Made by a program: the position numbers and the translations under genes. From Glossina fuscipes (taxonomy: Eukaryota; Arthropoda; Insecta; Diptera; Glossinidae): 64,000 nucleotides of DNA. The notes beneath the pieces are model-generated. The model did not search any database. It saw only the letters and a list, made by a program, of their open reading frames with translations, and was not told the DNA's origin. Shown piece after piece: positions 1 to 11,388 of this stretch; position 1 is the stretch's first letter; each line of letters starts with the position of its first letter. The DNA lies in assembly GCF_014805625.2 (NCBI RefSeq), contig NW_023998454.1:2591645-2655644 (forward strand). The letters run 5' to 3'.

Positions 1-88
1 GTTTATTCTCAAAGCGGCACAATACATGCAAAACAAATGAGAACGAACATACGTTTATTCTCAAAGCGGCACAATACATGCAAAACAA
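1..88 (+). repeat. 52-bp tandem duplication at the retrotransposon 5' end
   Basis: The first 36 bases recur almost exactly at 53-88, so the start of the leader is present as two units 52 bp apart. Tandem 5' units of this kind occur in some non-LTR elements, where they can carry internal promoters; that role is not shown here. The window edge hides whether more units lie upstream. Confidence 0.85.
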
Positions 89-143
89 ACACATATGCTA
101 TAAAACAAATATCTATATACTATATAACAAATATATCATCGAA

Positions 144-1230
144 ATGATGGCCCCAACTCCTTCTGCTCCGGCTAGGCGTACCATTCATCAGCCGATGAGA
201 GATTTGGTGGACATGCTAGCTGTGCTCCATAAAAAAAGCCGCAAAAGAGTTAGGAAAATAAAATGCCAAAAAAAGCGGTCAGAGATGGCACAACCCAGAC
301 CGAAAAAGGAGGCAGAGTAAACGCCACGAAAAGGCTCAGAGAGGAGGGATCCACGGATACTACTCCTGCGAAGAAAAGTAAGCGGGCCGGTGATGGGATA
401 AATACCAAAAAGGAGGAGTCACAGCAATCAAAATGCGGAAATGAAGAGTGGACCGTGGTCCAAACAAAAAATAGAAAGGTCAAGCCAATCAAATTAGTGA
501 ACATGTAATAAGTAAGGATGTAATTGTAATCAAGCAAACGGGCATTATGTCATACAGCGATATGCTGAAAAAAGTTAAAAATGAAGAGGAGCTGCAAAAA
601 GTCGGCGAAAATGTGACGAGAATACGGAAGACACTGAAAGGAGAAATGCTGCTGGAGTTTAAGCAAAGTGCGAAGGAAGTAAACTCTGCTTACCAGAAAT
701 TAGTGGAAAAAGCGCTAGGCCAGGAGGCTATTGTTAAACTAATGACCACGCAGACAAAGACCGAATTTAAGGACCTGGATGATGTTACCTCAGCGGATGA
801 CTTAATAGCTGCCATAAATACCAGCTTCAGTAGTCTAAATATCAAGAAGGAAGCAGTCACCTCAATCAGGAAGGCGTATGCTGGCACACAAACTGCAACT
901 CTATCGGTTCCAACAAAAACTGCTAAAGAGTTACTTGAAGCCGGGAAAATCAAAGTTGGCTGGGTAGTGAGCAGGATTAGAGAAAAATCCACAGATCTTA
1001 AATTCTTTAGATGCTTCGAGACAGGCCACATTGCTAGAAATTGCAAAGGAAAGACAGATAGAAGCAAGTGCTGTCTAAAATGCAGCGAAGAAGGGCACCG
1101 GGCAAGAGACTGCAATAAGAGCCCGTGCTGTTGGATTTGCAAGGAACAAGGCAAGCCCCATGACCACCCAATGGCCGGCAGAAATTGCCCGGTAAATTCA
1201 CGCGGCGCTAACAACAATGGACAGCCGTGA
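144..1230 (+). pseudogene. ORF1 (gag-like nucleic acid-binding protein) of the non-LTR element, frame-broken
   Basis: Three frames contribute. A Pro/Ala-rich start lies at 144-320. A lysine-rich stretch at 263-508 ends in the WTVVQ-type segment typical of fly ORF1 proteins. A 227-aa open frame runs from 547 to 1230. The last part carries three Cys/His knuckles near its end (CFETGHIARNC, CLKCSEEGHRARDC and CWICKEQGKPHDH), the zinc-knuckle array of R1, Jockey and I-type gag proteins that binds element RNA. Two frame shifts and a double stop near 509 separate the parts. ORF1 ends with a TGA overlapping the first bases of ORF2. The gag assignment is firm; which start codon was used is not clear. 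Confidence 0.8.
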
Positions 1231-4101
1231 AGTGTACGCATATAAACTTAAATCATTGTCGTACTGCACAAGAGCTGCTAAAACAGAACGTCAGAGAAGC
1301 TTCGATTGACATAGTAGCCGTAAGTGAGCCATACAAGGTAGGCTCCGGAAACAGTTGGGCAAAGGACAAGTCTGGAACTGCAGCCTTTTGGCAATGCAGC
1401 TTGCATCCGTCAACCATGACATTCATCTCAGCAGGAGAGGGCTTCGTCTGTGTCAAATATAGAGAGGTTTACCTTTTCAGCTGTTACTTCCCGCCAAGTA
1501 TAAACCACGCGGAATTCGAAAAACGTATAGATGAGCTATGCACCGACGCAAGGGAAAAAACACCGGTAATTTTCGCCGGTGATTTTAATGCCTGGGCGAC
1601 TGATTGGGGTAGCAAGTGGACGAATGCTAAAGGCAGAATAGTGCTTGAATCCCTAGCCTCATTGGATTTGACAATCCTAAACGAAGGTAATGAAAACACT
1701 TTTAACAGAGATGGCCGTGTCTCCGCGATCGATATTACCATGGCCAGTAGTGCATTGGCCTTGCGTATACGATGTGGTGTTAGCAACATATATACACACA
1801 GTGATCACGCAGCAATAATCTGGGAAATACAGCAGAGCATGCGGGCGAACAGGGTAAAACACCGTCTCAGGGGACCCAAGTGGAAACCAGAATCGCTAGA
1901 TAAAGAACTCTTCGAGCTTACTTTGGAAGAAGCTGAACCCAGAAACTCAGCTCAGGCTGCCGCCGCGGAGGTTTTAGCACGGATTATAAAAGCCTGTGAC
2001 GGTTCAATGATAAGACGTTGCTTCTGTAAGTCCAAGGAGCCAGTATACTGGTGGACTGACGAGATAGCCGAACTAAGGACTCAATGTAACAGAGCGAGGC
2101 GTGTCTACCAAAGGTCGAGAAAAAAAACTGTTTTCAGAAACTGATAAATGAGATTAATGAGGATCCATGGGGGATGGCGTATAAACTGGTAATGAAGAAA
2201 TTGATGTATTCTGACCAACCAAGCTGTGCTTAATTTGTGGAAGAGATAATTGGTACACTGTTCACACAGAAAGCCATGTTCGTGTATGTGCCACTGAGGG
2301 AGGAGAGGGACAATATAAATCTCACCCGGCCCGAGGAGATTGCGGCCATCGCAAAAGAAATAAAAGCTAAGAAAGCGCCTGGCCCTGATGGTATCCCAAA
2401 TTGCGCTATTAAGCAAGCCATGTTGGCAAGGCCTGCTATGTTTGCGAACACTTTCAACGCTTGTTTGAAAGAACAAATTTTCCCAGATAAGTGGAAACAA
2501 CAGACGTTGGTGTTGCTGCCAAAGCCAAACAAGCCGTCGCATGTTGCAAATGCATACCGCCCTATTTTTCTATTAGATACGATACGCAAGGTGTACGAAA
2601 AGATTATTCGAACTCGTTTAGAAGCATCACTGAGAGATCTAAAGGGCTGTCGGACTTCCAAATCGGCTTCAGGAAAAAGAAAAGCCCAATGGATGCAATA
2701 AAAATGGTCACAAATACCGCAGCAGAAGCGATAAAAGGTAAACGTTGGATGGAAGGCAACAAAAAGTATTGCCTAGTAATAGCATTAGATATAAAAAATG
2801 GATTCAACTCAGCAAACTGGTATTGCGTCATAGCTGCCCTACAGGAAAGAAGAATTCCACATTATTTGATTAATATAGTGGCTAGTTATTTTACCGGCAG
2901 GAAACTGAGATATGTTACAGATAACGGGTGCAGGGAGAGGCTGATCACTGAAGGGGTACCTCAGGGATCAGTCGTAGGCGCTACGCTGTAGAACGTAATG
3001 TAGGACGATATCCTGGGATTACCTCTCCCAGAAGAAGCATCCATCGTGGGTTTTGCAGACGACATAGCGATAACTATCGTGGCGAAAACTCTAGAGGGAA
3101 TTACCACTACTGCGAATAAAACCACCGACATGATCAAGAGGTGGCTGCGGTCAGTGGATTTAGAGCTGGCGGAAGAGAAAATAGAAGCGGTATTAATCTC
3201 TTCTTGGAAGAAAATTGAGAAAGTGACTATTCAAGTCGGAGATACGAGAATACCATCTCAAGAAACAATGAAATACCTAGGAGTGATGATAGACCGCAGA
3301 CTCTCGTTTAAACGTCATCTGAAATACACAGGCGAAAAGGCAGCGAAGGTAGCAAAGTCGTTGACGCGCTTACTGCCAAACTTGCGTGGCCCTAGGCAAG
3401 ACCGTAGGAAGCTGATCGCAGATGTGGTAACGGCGATAATAATGTACGGCTCTTCTGTGTGGAACAAGGCTTTCGCTATCCCGTCATACACGAGAAACAT
3501 ACAAGCAGCATGCAGGCTATGCGCTCTAAGGGTGTGCGCCGGATATCGGACGGTGTCGGACGAAGCGGCCCTGGTTATCGCTGGTATGATGCCAATCGAT
3601 CTGCGTGGTAAAGAAGGTCTGTATATAGCCGAATTTCACAGACTGCCAGCTGAAGCGGCTAAGCATCGAGTAAAACAGCGTCTGTTGGAAGAGTGGCAGA
3701 AGCGCTGGAGCAGAGCGGGTAAAGGTAGATAGACGCATCGACTCATACCAGACTTACGGCCCTGGGTGAATAGGCAACATGGTCAGGGCGACTTTTATTT
3801 GACCCAGGTATTTAGCGGCCACGGCTTTTGGTCCTATCTGAATAGATATAAAATACCCCCCCATTAAGCAATTTTTGTAAGTGCATCGAAGACGCTGAAC
3901 ATGTTTTCTTCGTCTGTGCGAAATACTATAACGAACGACAGAGACTACAGACGGAAATTGGAGTGTTACCTCTCCCCGACAATCTTGTGACAAATATGTT
4001 GCATGACCTCAAAATATGGAAGGCGGTAGAAATGTTCGCCGCAAACATTATGCGTAAACAAAGACACGAAGAGCGTCATCGTAGGGTTTTAAGTAGTGCC
4101 T
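1227..4101 (+). pseudogene. ORF2 (APE endonuclease, reverse transcriptase, C-terminal Cys/His motif), frame-broken
   Basis: The endonuclease is open from 1227 to 2144. Its hallmarks are an N-terminal INLNHC segment, the SEPY motif, GDFNAW and the SDH catalytic motif near its end. It breaks at an A-run near 2121. Reverse transcriptase follows in several frames: 2237-2640 (KAPGPDGIP), about 2640-2989 (LDIKNGFNSANW, then VPQGSVVG) and 3046-3732 (FADD catalytic box, YLGVMIDRRLSF). A C-terminal segment at about 3880-4101 contains CIEDAEHVFFVC, the Cys/His motif found after RT in R1-clade ORF2. At least five frame breaks or stops are visible. In life the protein nicks target DNA and primes reverse transcription there. 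Confidence 0.87.
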
Positions 4102-4233
4102 AAACGGCTACCCTCCCTGTGAAGGTATACCTAAACGGTCGTGCCACAGGGTAGGGAATAGGAGAGGTGGTTTTTAGCGGGTTAAAGTCTCGCACTGCCC
4201 TAATGGGCGCCTTTTGATGGTCTTCCACCTCAC

Positions 4234-4250
<17 letters not shown>

Positions 4251-4266
<16 letters not shown>

Positions 4267-4814
4267 GATGTGTATATATGTGTATAGTATACAGAATAGC
4301 GGAGTGATTATTTGTTAAAAATTAGCAAGAAAACGTTGTGTTTCCTTCAAAGTATTGTAAAAAAACTTCAAATTCAAATTCTGGGCAGCTCAGCGGCCCA
4401 GAAAAACACAAGAAAATTTATTTTTTACATGGACCTTTATTGTTGAATTTGATATTTCAATTTTATTATTACTATTATGACTCGCTCTCAACGATGCTGA
4501 AGCAAGACTATCCACGACGACGGTCAAACTTAGACTCCCTAAATTATTCTTATTCTACTCTACCCTAGTGTTAACCTATTCTTATTCTATATCCTAACCC
4601 TATTCTTATTCTATTCCTATCCTATTCTTATGCTAACTTACTCTTTAACTTAAACTAGTACTCTCTCTACCCCACCAGAGACGGAGGATCCGTGAGGCCA
4701 AAACGAGGGACGACTTGGGGTCCTCACAATATATATTTTATTTATATCATATTATGTATTATAACTATATATTAGTATATTTTATTAGTATATTATTATT
4801 ATACTTGTTAAGTT
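4251..4814. other. Non-coding, AT-rich flank with a degenerate pentanucleotide-like run
   Basis: No gene is visible. From about 4540 to 4640 the sequence is a degenerate repeat of TATTCTTATTCTA-like units. A short segment at about 4690-4727, starting GAGGCCAAAACGAGGGACGA and closing CCTCACA, recurs with changes at about 11726-11765, so it belongs to a dispersed repeat. Confidence 0.6.
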
Positions 4815-5841
4815 GTGGCACATACACCTGGTGTTATTTTTTCACAAATGTTGAAAAAATACACCGTGTTGTGGGATAAGGAAGGGTATAGAAAAGGGAA
4901 TGCAACGAAAGTGTGGGACGACATAGCTGATGAACTTAGCTTGCAAATTAGCCAGGTAGTTTACGCAGACACAGTTAGGCAGAAGATGGGCGCACTTAGG
5001 TATACATACAATAGATAGAGCAGCATTCGCACATCACTCTGGACGTATAGGTGGTTTGTCGACGAGCTCGGACTGATGCGCGTGGTGCAGATTATAAAGA
5101 TCGAAATAATAGTACACGGGCACAATACGGAGCAAACATTACAAACAGTGACAATACATAACATCGACACTGCCGAAGAACTGATGGTGCAAGATAGGAT
5201 AGAGGGGGTAGAAGAATTGAGGGAGATGCCACATGTAGAGAATACGATAGAGGTAAAGACCGCGCTAACTTGAGACCATACATCTTAGAAGTAATTTATC
5301 CATCGGGATCCTCGACATCGGCTCAGGCGGCTCTAACAGAGCGAATGCACCGCCTTAAGGCGGAAGTGGAAGTCTTGCAGAAGGAAATTCAGCGGATGAA
5401 GCGGATAGCATTACGGGAAAGGAGGTGCTTAAAAAAGTCAGGGAGAAGCTGACTCTCCATGAAAAATTCGGACGTCGTATTATCGAGCGGAAGACAAAGT
5501 ACATGGGTGCGAGTATAGCAACAGCAGCGTTACGAAGTCCGAGAAACACCAAACTGTCCTTGTCTTCGGAGTGCGAAGCCTGTTGACAGCGTTCAATGTG
5601 GTGCACCGCGGTTCCCGTTGACGATTTAGAAGCATCTACTACTAGGTAAAAAATTAAAAGAGAATCTTTAATTTGCGGAGGATGTTGGTCTAGTCATCAA
5701 AGCCTTCGTCTGCGATAGGTAGCCGGTCAACAACAACGCCACAAAAAAATTTTCAAATGGAATATACTTGAGGAAGCGTAAAGACGGCACATACAGCGTA
5801 CACGAGTGCTGTACGATTAGCCGCTCGTCCTGTATGCGTTC

Positions 5842-6144
5842 ATGAGTAAAATACAGAAAAATAGTACCAGGATATTCTTTAATGATAAGACCGTAAAAAA
5901 GGCGCCTATGGTCCAATTTTTCAACGACATTTATCCAGCGACTCCACAGGCGACGATAAACCACAATCTCTTTGACGACGATGTTGAAACGGCACAGAGT
6001 ACTTGTGATCTAATTGCAGTACTTATCCAGTTCATGAACGTCGTCCGCCGGAGCTCCATAACCACCAGCACATGGACCGAGCTCAAATGCAAATTGCAAG
6101 AAGTCAGCGACTATTTGGAGCAGTATTTAAAAACAGACCTCTAA
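5842..6144 (+). pseudogene. Core 100-aa segment of unclassified element A
   Basis: This open frame contains MVQFFNDIYPATPQATI, then an acidic DDDVETAQ stretch, then TSTWTELKCKLQEVSDYLEQ. The minus strand at 8865-8927 encodes MQFLNDIQTATLQGAV and, after an AT-rich interruption, ARTWMELKGNLEITKNYL. Homology between two divergent copies shows that this was a real protein region. No catalytic motif that I recognise is present. The reading frame continues past its stop into the 32-bp minisatellite with a sequence resembling that which follows in copy B. Confidence 0.5.
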
Positions 6145-6180
6145 TCGGCAGACGCAAGGCTAACGGTACACAATTTTGCC

Positions 6181-6372
6181 GACACTAATACCGTCCACAA
6201 ACCTGTTATAGCCACACTAATACCCTCTGCAAACCTGTCATAAGCACACTAATACCTTCCACCAAACTATCATAACCACACTAATACCTTCCACCAAACT
6301 GTCATAACCACACTAATACCTTCCACAAATCTGTCATCACCACACTAATACCCTCTACAAAGCTGTCATAAC
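6181..6372 (+). repeat. 32-bp minisatellite, six copies
   Basis: Six consecutive 32-base units, each beginning CACACTAATACC (the first GACACTAATACC), fill exactly 192 bases. Units differ at a few positions. 32 is not a multiple of three, so the array breaks any reading frame. The first unit overlaps the place where element copy A still matches copy B in protein sequence, so the array probably arose by amplification inside former coding DNA. Confidence 0.93.
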
Positions 6373-6790
6373 CAGTTTTTTCTGCTACATCGCTACCGAA
6401 GACGAAGTCATCAGCGGAAATTGCTACTTTGATAGGAAAACTGACGACCTTCCAGGTCTGCAAGTGGGCAAGCGGCTTCGGAACGGATGTCGACCACGTC
6501 TTCACAAACAAAATGGATTTCGCACAATCTGACCGCAATGGGAGTATCCTTCAAGAATCTCAATACAGGTCACCTCAGCGATAAAGAAGCGGCTGCTCGC
6601 TGGGTACGGAATCGCGCGCTACAACCATGAGCAGCTAGCATGCCAAACGTGTATAAACGATTTCACGCTAGAGGAACAAGCCATTTGCAAACAGGTGAGC
6701 GGTCGGAAAGTTGTGATGGGCTAGAGCAAATATCTGAAGCCGACCTTTCCAACACGAGAAGTGCACGCCTCACTCATGTTTTTTATCAAA

Positions 6791-7239
6791 TAACAAAAAG
6801 TTAAAAGTAAGCTTAAGACTAGAAGCTACTGGCACGCTGGAAACAATTCTTTTTATGTTTTCCAAGTGAAACATTGCAATTTATTTACTCATAAGGAGAT
6901 CATAGAAAAGGCAAAGGAAAGTTTTCCATTCATTGTCTTGCAATGAACTCGGAACGTTCTTTACAATGTCTTCTATATAGGATTTCAGTTGCAGCTTAGA
7001 GAGTAACCTTCGCTGAAAGTTAAATGTTGAACGTTGGTACGTTTATGTTTGCTGAATAGCACTGCCTCCCAACTTTAATTACATCAATTACAAAATTCAT
7101 GGTCTTATCTCCACAAGGGCAGCAATACATAATATTCCGCGGCTGCAGAACATTTGTAGATAAACACTTTGATATCCTAAAATTAGTTGATAAGCTTTTG
7201 AAATACGTGCCATAGAAACATAAAGAAATAAAAATGTTG
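6791..7239. other. No gene recognised
   Basis: AT-rich sequence without a convincing open frame, splice pattern or RNA gene. Confidence 0.5.
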
Positions 7240-7490
7240 CGGGGAGAATTTCTCTGAGCTTTTGTTTATTTTCAAACAGCCATTAATGAAATATTCTGCC
7301 TGGCACAGAGAAATATTTTATTTTGTTTGAAATATGCACTACATATTTGTTTATTATTTATTCCTCAACTCCATAACATAGGCAATAATTGTTCTTCGAT
7401 TTGTTTTTCATAAATATCCGCGGCCATAAATATCATAAAGTATAATATATCCATGTTGTGCGAAGATTTGAGACAGGTTTATAAACATAA
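7240..7490 (+). repeat. Dispersed repeat, copy 1 (partner at 43950-44170)
   Basis: The outer parts (about 7240-7273 and 7462-7486) match 43950-43984 and 44140-44166 in the same orientation. The central part (about 7339-7420) matches 44031-44113 as the reverse complement over about 80 bases with few differences. The family is not identified, and no coding capacity is visible. Confidence 0.8.
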
Positions 7491-8219
7491 GATATTTTTA
7501 TACATGTTTAAACCACACCTACGCTAAGGAAACAGTTGACAGAGGGGTACCCACACTTCCACGTGTAACTTAACGGGCGGATCGGATAGCTGGACCAACG
7601 GCTTCTAGAATTTACTTGGTTACGCGTGAGCGATATTTGGCACTGTGGGCGGACAGTTATACGGATAGATGTGTTATCAGTAAGGAAGCAAAATAATTCC
7701 TTCCAAACTGTATAATTATATAAGCTTTGTTTACCAAACGTGCCCAATTTTCGCCATTTCTGCCCACGCTTTCCCTCTGGCGTGCTTACTGCGATAGTGG
7801 CTACACACTTTTCGTAGAACCAACGATGTTTCGAAATATTTTTAGTAAATCGCTCCTCAAACATAAGTTCAACATAAAAAAAAAAACTTTAAAACCTAAA
7901 CAAATCTTAATTGATTCGATTCAATTTTTAAATAAATTAAGAAACACTCCTCGTAGGTGGAGCTTAACTTGTGGAAAGAACCCGTAGGTAGAACTTAAAT
8001 TGTGGAACCCATTTTGATTAATATGTGAAAAAAAAATCAAAGTTTGGGAAAAAAATTATATATATATTTTTTTTTAGCTAAAAACTTTTTATCCGTTTCT
8101 CTATTATGTATTTTTGTTTTCTTTTTTTTTCTTCATTTTTGAAAATGTTGCATTATTTACAAGAGAATGATAAATAACAATAACATTGTTTCAGAGAGTA
8201 ACAGCTGTAGAATGGTAGT
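7491..8219. other. No gene recognised; AT-rich
   Basis: Short open frames at 7508-7864 (minus) and 7727-7987 (plus) overlap one another, have no family resemblance I can see and are probably chance. The stretch near 8030-8150 is T-rich low complexity. Confidence 0.4.
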
Positions 8220-8930
8220 TGCGTCAAACTGAAATGAAAAACGGATGTATCGCGCGATCCCGTTTCCTGTGAATAGCCGCAGGTAGCTATCTTCTCTGGT
8301 GGATAGTTGGTTTAGCATGAGATCGACGAATACCTTCCCTTCGAGGTCGAATGGCCTAAAATCTTGTTCGGCCTAGACTACAATTGTGTAGCCCATGTTT
8401 TTGATGAGAAAGTAATCGTTGTCGGTGCTGAAGCCGCTTGACCACTTTGAAACGAGATGTTCTTCAGACTTTCCGCCAGCTTCATTATTTTCACTGACGA
8501 CCTAGTCCTTTTCCGGGTGCCGTGGGCTAGATGGTTATGCCAGGGTAAGTCTCCAACAGCTCGTCCATAACTTTAGTGAAGTTGGCAATTGTTAGACCGA
8601 TGTCCATAGCTAGCTGGTCCGCCATAAAATTAACCACCAAATAATTTTTGGTAATTTCCAGATTACCTTTAAGCTCCATCCACGTGCTACTGTTGGTGAA
8701 ACTCCGGTAAGTCGCTCGTCTTCTATGCTTTGTCGTATAAATTCGAGATCTTCGTGAAGAAATGGTTCAATAAAGTAAATTTGATATAATATTGTAATTA
8801 GAAAAAAAAATAAGGAGAAAGAAATTCGAGAATATATATAATATATACTATAAGTATATAATAAAAATAACCTCGCGTTTACTGCACCTTGGAGTGTTGC
8901 AGTCTGTATATCATTGAGAAACTGCACAAA
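8220..8930 (-). mobile_element. Unclassified protein-coding element, degenerate copy B
   Basis: Read on the minus strand, 8927-8865 encodes MQFLNDIQTATLQGAV, homologous to the core of copy A. After an AT-rich interruption of roughly 100 bases, homology resumes at about 8720 with ARTWMELKGNLEITKNYL and continues with ANFTKVMDELL, in place of the segment in copy A that turned into the minisatellite. A further frame at about 8470-8400 encodes SKWSSGFSTDNDYF, matching KWASGFGTDVD in copy A. Stops and shifts break it. The shared order of three segments supports one element family; its class is unknown. Confidence 0.5.
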
Positions 8931-9599
8931 ATAGGCAATTCAGGATGGTACGCTGTATAAAGGCATGCATCCCCTCTGGTCCCAGAATGCCGAACTAGGC
9001 GCGTTTTTTTGCGATGCTGCTAACGAATAATGGAAATAAATGCACCTAAAATCAATTTATAATCTTAAAAATTTTTGAGTTTTTTCTTATTTTAGTTTTA
9101 TGTAAATGTTTCTCAAATTTCATTTTCTAATTTTTAAACTTTTTAATTCCTTTTTCTTAATATTTGTTCGCAATTACTCACTTCTTACAACTTCTTTGTG
9201 TACTTGTGATTTGCTGAAACTAATTGAATTGCATTGAGTTGAATTTTCGCCACTAAAAACATACACTTTTGTTTAGAATGGATCACAATGCACCACAGCT
9301 GTGGTGCTATTGCGGCTTGCTTTCTTCGGGGCAGCAGGTTCCTGTAGCAGCACCGCAACAATTTGCTTGGATATATACTCTTTATGCTACTAACAGGAAA
9401 GAAAGAACTTTAGAGAGCCCTCGGACAAAAACGTCACTTCATTTTAAGGTATATATATTGTTACATATTTCGATATTTATCATTTATTCATTCATTTTTG
9501 TTCTATTTGAGCTTATAAAACAAACGAATCATTCGGAATTTATATAGTAAAAGTAAAGACCTGACTTACTTTTATTTTATTTTAGGTACTTATTTTTAT

Positions 9600-9800
9600 T
9601 TTAGAATAAAAATGAAGCATACGCCTTTGCTCATTGCTTCATCAGAATGCAATATTCTTGTAAGTTCTTGTTCATCATTTTCTATGAAATTCAGTAATCA
9701 CAAAATTTTTCCATTGCAGATAACACAGCGTCTCACAAACAGCGATGCTGTTTTATTTATTTATTTATATATGTTATTTATTTGTGTTATATTTTATATT
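9600..9800 (+). repeat. Dispersed repeat pair, copy 1 (partner 19935-20130)
   Basis: The segment starting near 9612 (AAGCATACGCCTTTGCTCAT) matches 19947 onward with scattered substitutions. It keeps the same GTAAGT donor-like site, a conserved AGTAATCACAAA stretch, a CAG acceptor-like site and the following ACAGCG region. The conserved intron-like layout suggests remains of a spliced transposon gene. I could not assign it. Confidence 0.7.
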
Positions 9801-10010
9801 ATTTCTTAATGTTATTTACATTTTTGTATTATTGATATATGCATGTATAAGCGGGGCTTCATTTATATCATAATAAAAGCTGCAAATTTTTTTTTACTTT
9901 TAGGTGGGCAAAGCGGATTTGTGACAAAAAACTTTACATTATCATGCATAACTTGACTTGAATGACTTCCACCTTTCCTCCAGGAACAAAAATTCATGTG
10001 ATCTTTATAG

Positions 10011-10355
10011 GATATATAATGACGATGATGGCATGCGCACAAATGCAATTAAGTTTTTGGAGCGGATTGTTGGTCTTCAAAGTTACCCTGATAAGGATGC
10101 TCAGAAAAAGGATAACGATTTCTGTTTGCAAAAGGTTTCCGAAAACATTAGAATATTGAAACTGAAGAAGCCTTTAATATGTTCGGTAAATTTAATAGCT
10201 TGCGCCGGCAGTTGTGTACCATAGCTAAGCGAAGAACGAATTTTATGGGTTTTAAAGGTTCGGTGATAGAAACTTTTAAATATTTGAATTCAAATTTGCC
10301 TCCTACTTTAATGGATTCGCAAATCAGCACTGTGAGGAAGAGTTTTAAAATGTAG
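10011..10355 (+). pseudogene. Symplekin relic (N-terminal HEAT region)
   Basis: Symplekin is the scaffold of the mRNA 3'-end processing and histone mRNA cleavage complexes. Here an exon-like piece after a TTTATAG acceptor encodes DDDGMRTNAIKFLE, a signature of the symplekin N-terminal HEAT domain, then SVNLIACAGS. After a one-base deletion near 10212 the next frame reads LNSNLPPTLMDSQISTVRKS, another symplekin signature. The copy also lacks residues normally lying between the first two blocks, and it ends at a TAG (10353) where the family continues with a glutamine. No further symplekin exons were found nearby. Identity is based on recall of fly symplekin; a broken partial copy is the only reading that fits. 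Confidence 0.75.
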
Positions 10356-11288
10356 TTAACTACTTTATTAAAAAATAAGGGATCTTATGAATATCAAGCC
10401 ACCGTCAAACAATTACTACATAGATGAACCTAAAACCTATAAAACAAATCCAAGGTAGTTGAAATAATTTTGAGTGAAAATGTGAACAAATTAACGAACC
10501 GACAAAGTATTATACACAGGTTTATAAAGCTTTGTGAACTCCAACGGAAATACTTAAAAGTCGATATAAGCGCTTGTCTCTATTGACACCCGTAGGAGGT
10601 TCGCTTGTATTCATATTGTTCATAAAATAGGAGATAAATATAATTTATAAATACTGATATTACTTCCATATACTATGTCCATAAATTTGTGCGCTACACG
10701 TAGAACATAAGCGAAGCTTTATTTCGTCAGCCCCTACGAAATGATGTAAATGCAATATTTGAATATAGGTTTGAAAATGTCACTTGCCGTTTATAACCTA
10801 AGTAAGAACATATATTTTTTAGGTTAATTTGCTTATGTTTTTTATCCGAATTTTATTTCGTTTAACAGAACGACGTAAAGAACCTTATATATACATGAAA
10901 ATCTGTTAATATTTTGTAATTTTCTACATCTCCCAATTTGAAACATCATTTCCCAATAATTGGGTGCAAGGAGCATTACATATAAATTTTATTTATCGTT
11001 AGTCAATATTTGAATATAATCGACGAATAATAACAAACAAGGAAAAAGAATTGCCGGCCTTTCCATATTGACTACGGAGAAGGTGGAAATATTTGATGCC
11101 AATCTTTATACTATCAAAGAGACGAAGAAGACACTCATCAGATGAAAAAAGAAAATATATTGGGTATTTTCTTAAGTTTGGGAACTGGTGAAATAATTTC
11201 AACTATCAAATTTAAAATTTTTTTGGTTGTCTTTTCATTAAGAAATCATTGAGAGAAAGCGTTCCGCGCAAATTTATCAGAAATCATT
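10356..11288. other. No gene recognised
   Basis: AT-rich. No continuation of the symplekin frame and no RNA gene visible. Confidence 0.5.
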
Positions 11289-11388
11289 GAGAGAAAGTGT
11301 GCCAATTGAATTTGTATGAAAAACACTAGTAAAATATAAGGAGAGAAAGCATGCCAGTTGAATTTGTATGAAAAACACTAGTAAAATC
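11289..11388 (+). repeat. Two-copy 52-bp tandem duplication
   Basis: Units starting at 11289 and 11341 (GAGAGAAAG, then TTGAATTTGTATGAAAAACA) are nearly identical over about 47 bases. A partial earlier unit lies at about 11248-11288. No coding function is visible. Confidence 0.85.

Larger units (their letters stand above)
1..4250 (+). mobile_element. R1-clade-like non-LTR retrotransposon, nearly full length, mutated
   Basis: The segment reads in order: a 5' leader with a duplicated start, a gag-like ORF1 with CCHC knuckles, an ORF2 with APE-type endonuclease, reverse transcriptase and a C-terminal Cys/His motif, a roughly 130-bp 3' UTR, and a terminal A-tract at about 4233-4249 followed by (TA)n. 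This order and the ORF1/ORF2 overlap of four bases are those of R1-clade non-LTR elements. It is not in 28S rDNA, so it is an R1-related element with another target preference. Several frame breaks in both ORFs mean this copy cannot encode its proteins as it stands. The true 5' end may lie outside the window. Confidence 0.88.
4815..6790 (+). mobile_element. Unclassified protein-coding element, degenerate copy A
   Basis: Successive short open frames on the plus strand look like decayed exons or one broken ORF. At 4815-5018 is a MADF/Myb-SANT-like DNA-binding segment (WDKEGYRKGNATKVWDDIAD). At 5270-5452 is a coiled-coil rich in Leu, Glu and Lys. At 5842-6144 is a 100-aa segment of unknown family. 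At about 6380-6480 comes a segment with KWASGFGTDVD. The last two segments have diverged counterparts in the same order on the minus strand at 8.2-8.9 kb, which shows a dispersed family rather than a single gene. I could not match the core to a known transposase. It is uncertain that the SANT and coiled-coil parts belong to the same element. Confidence 0.5.

Noticed and set aside
690..1241. Minus-strand 183-aa frame
   Set aside because: Antisense of the zinc-knuckle region of ORF1; no independent signal.
6181..6372. CRISPR-like array of six regular repeats
   Set aside because: Units are contiguous 32-mers without spacers, and the DNA is from an animal genome; it is a minisatellite.
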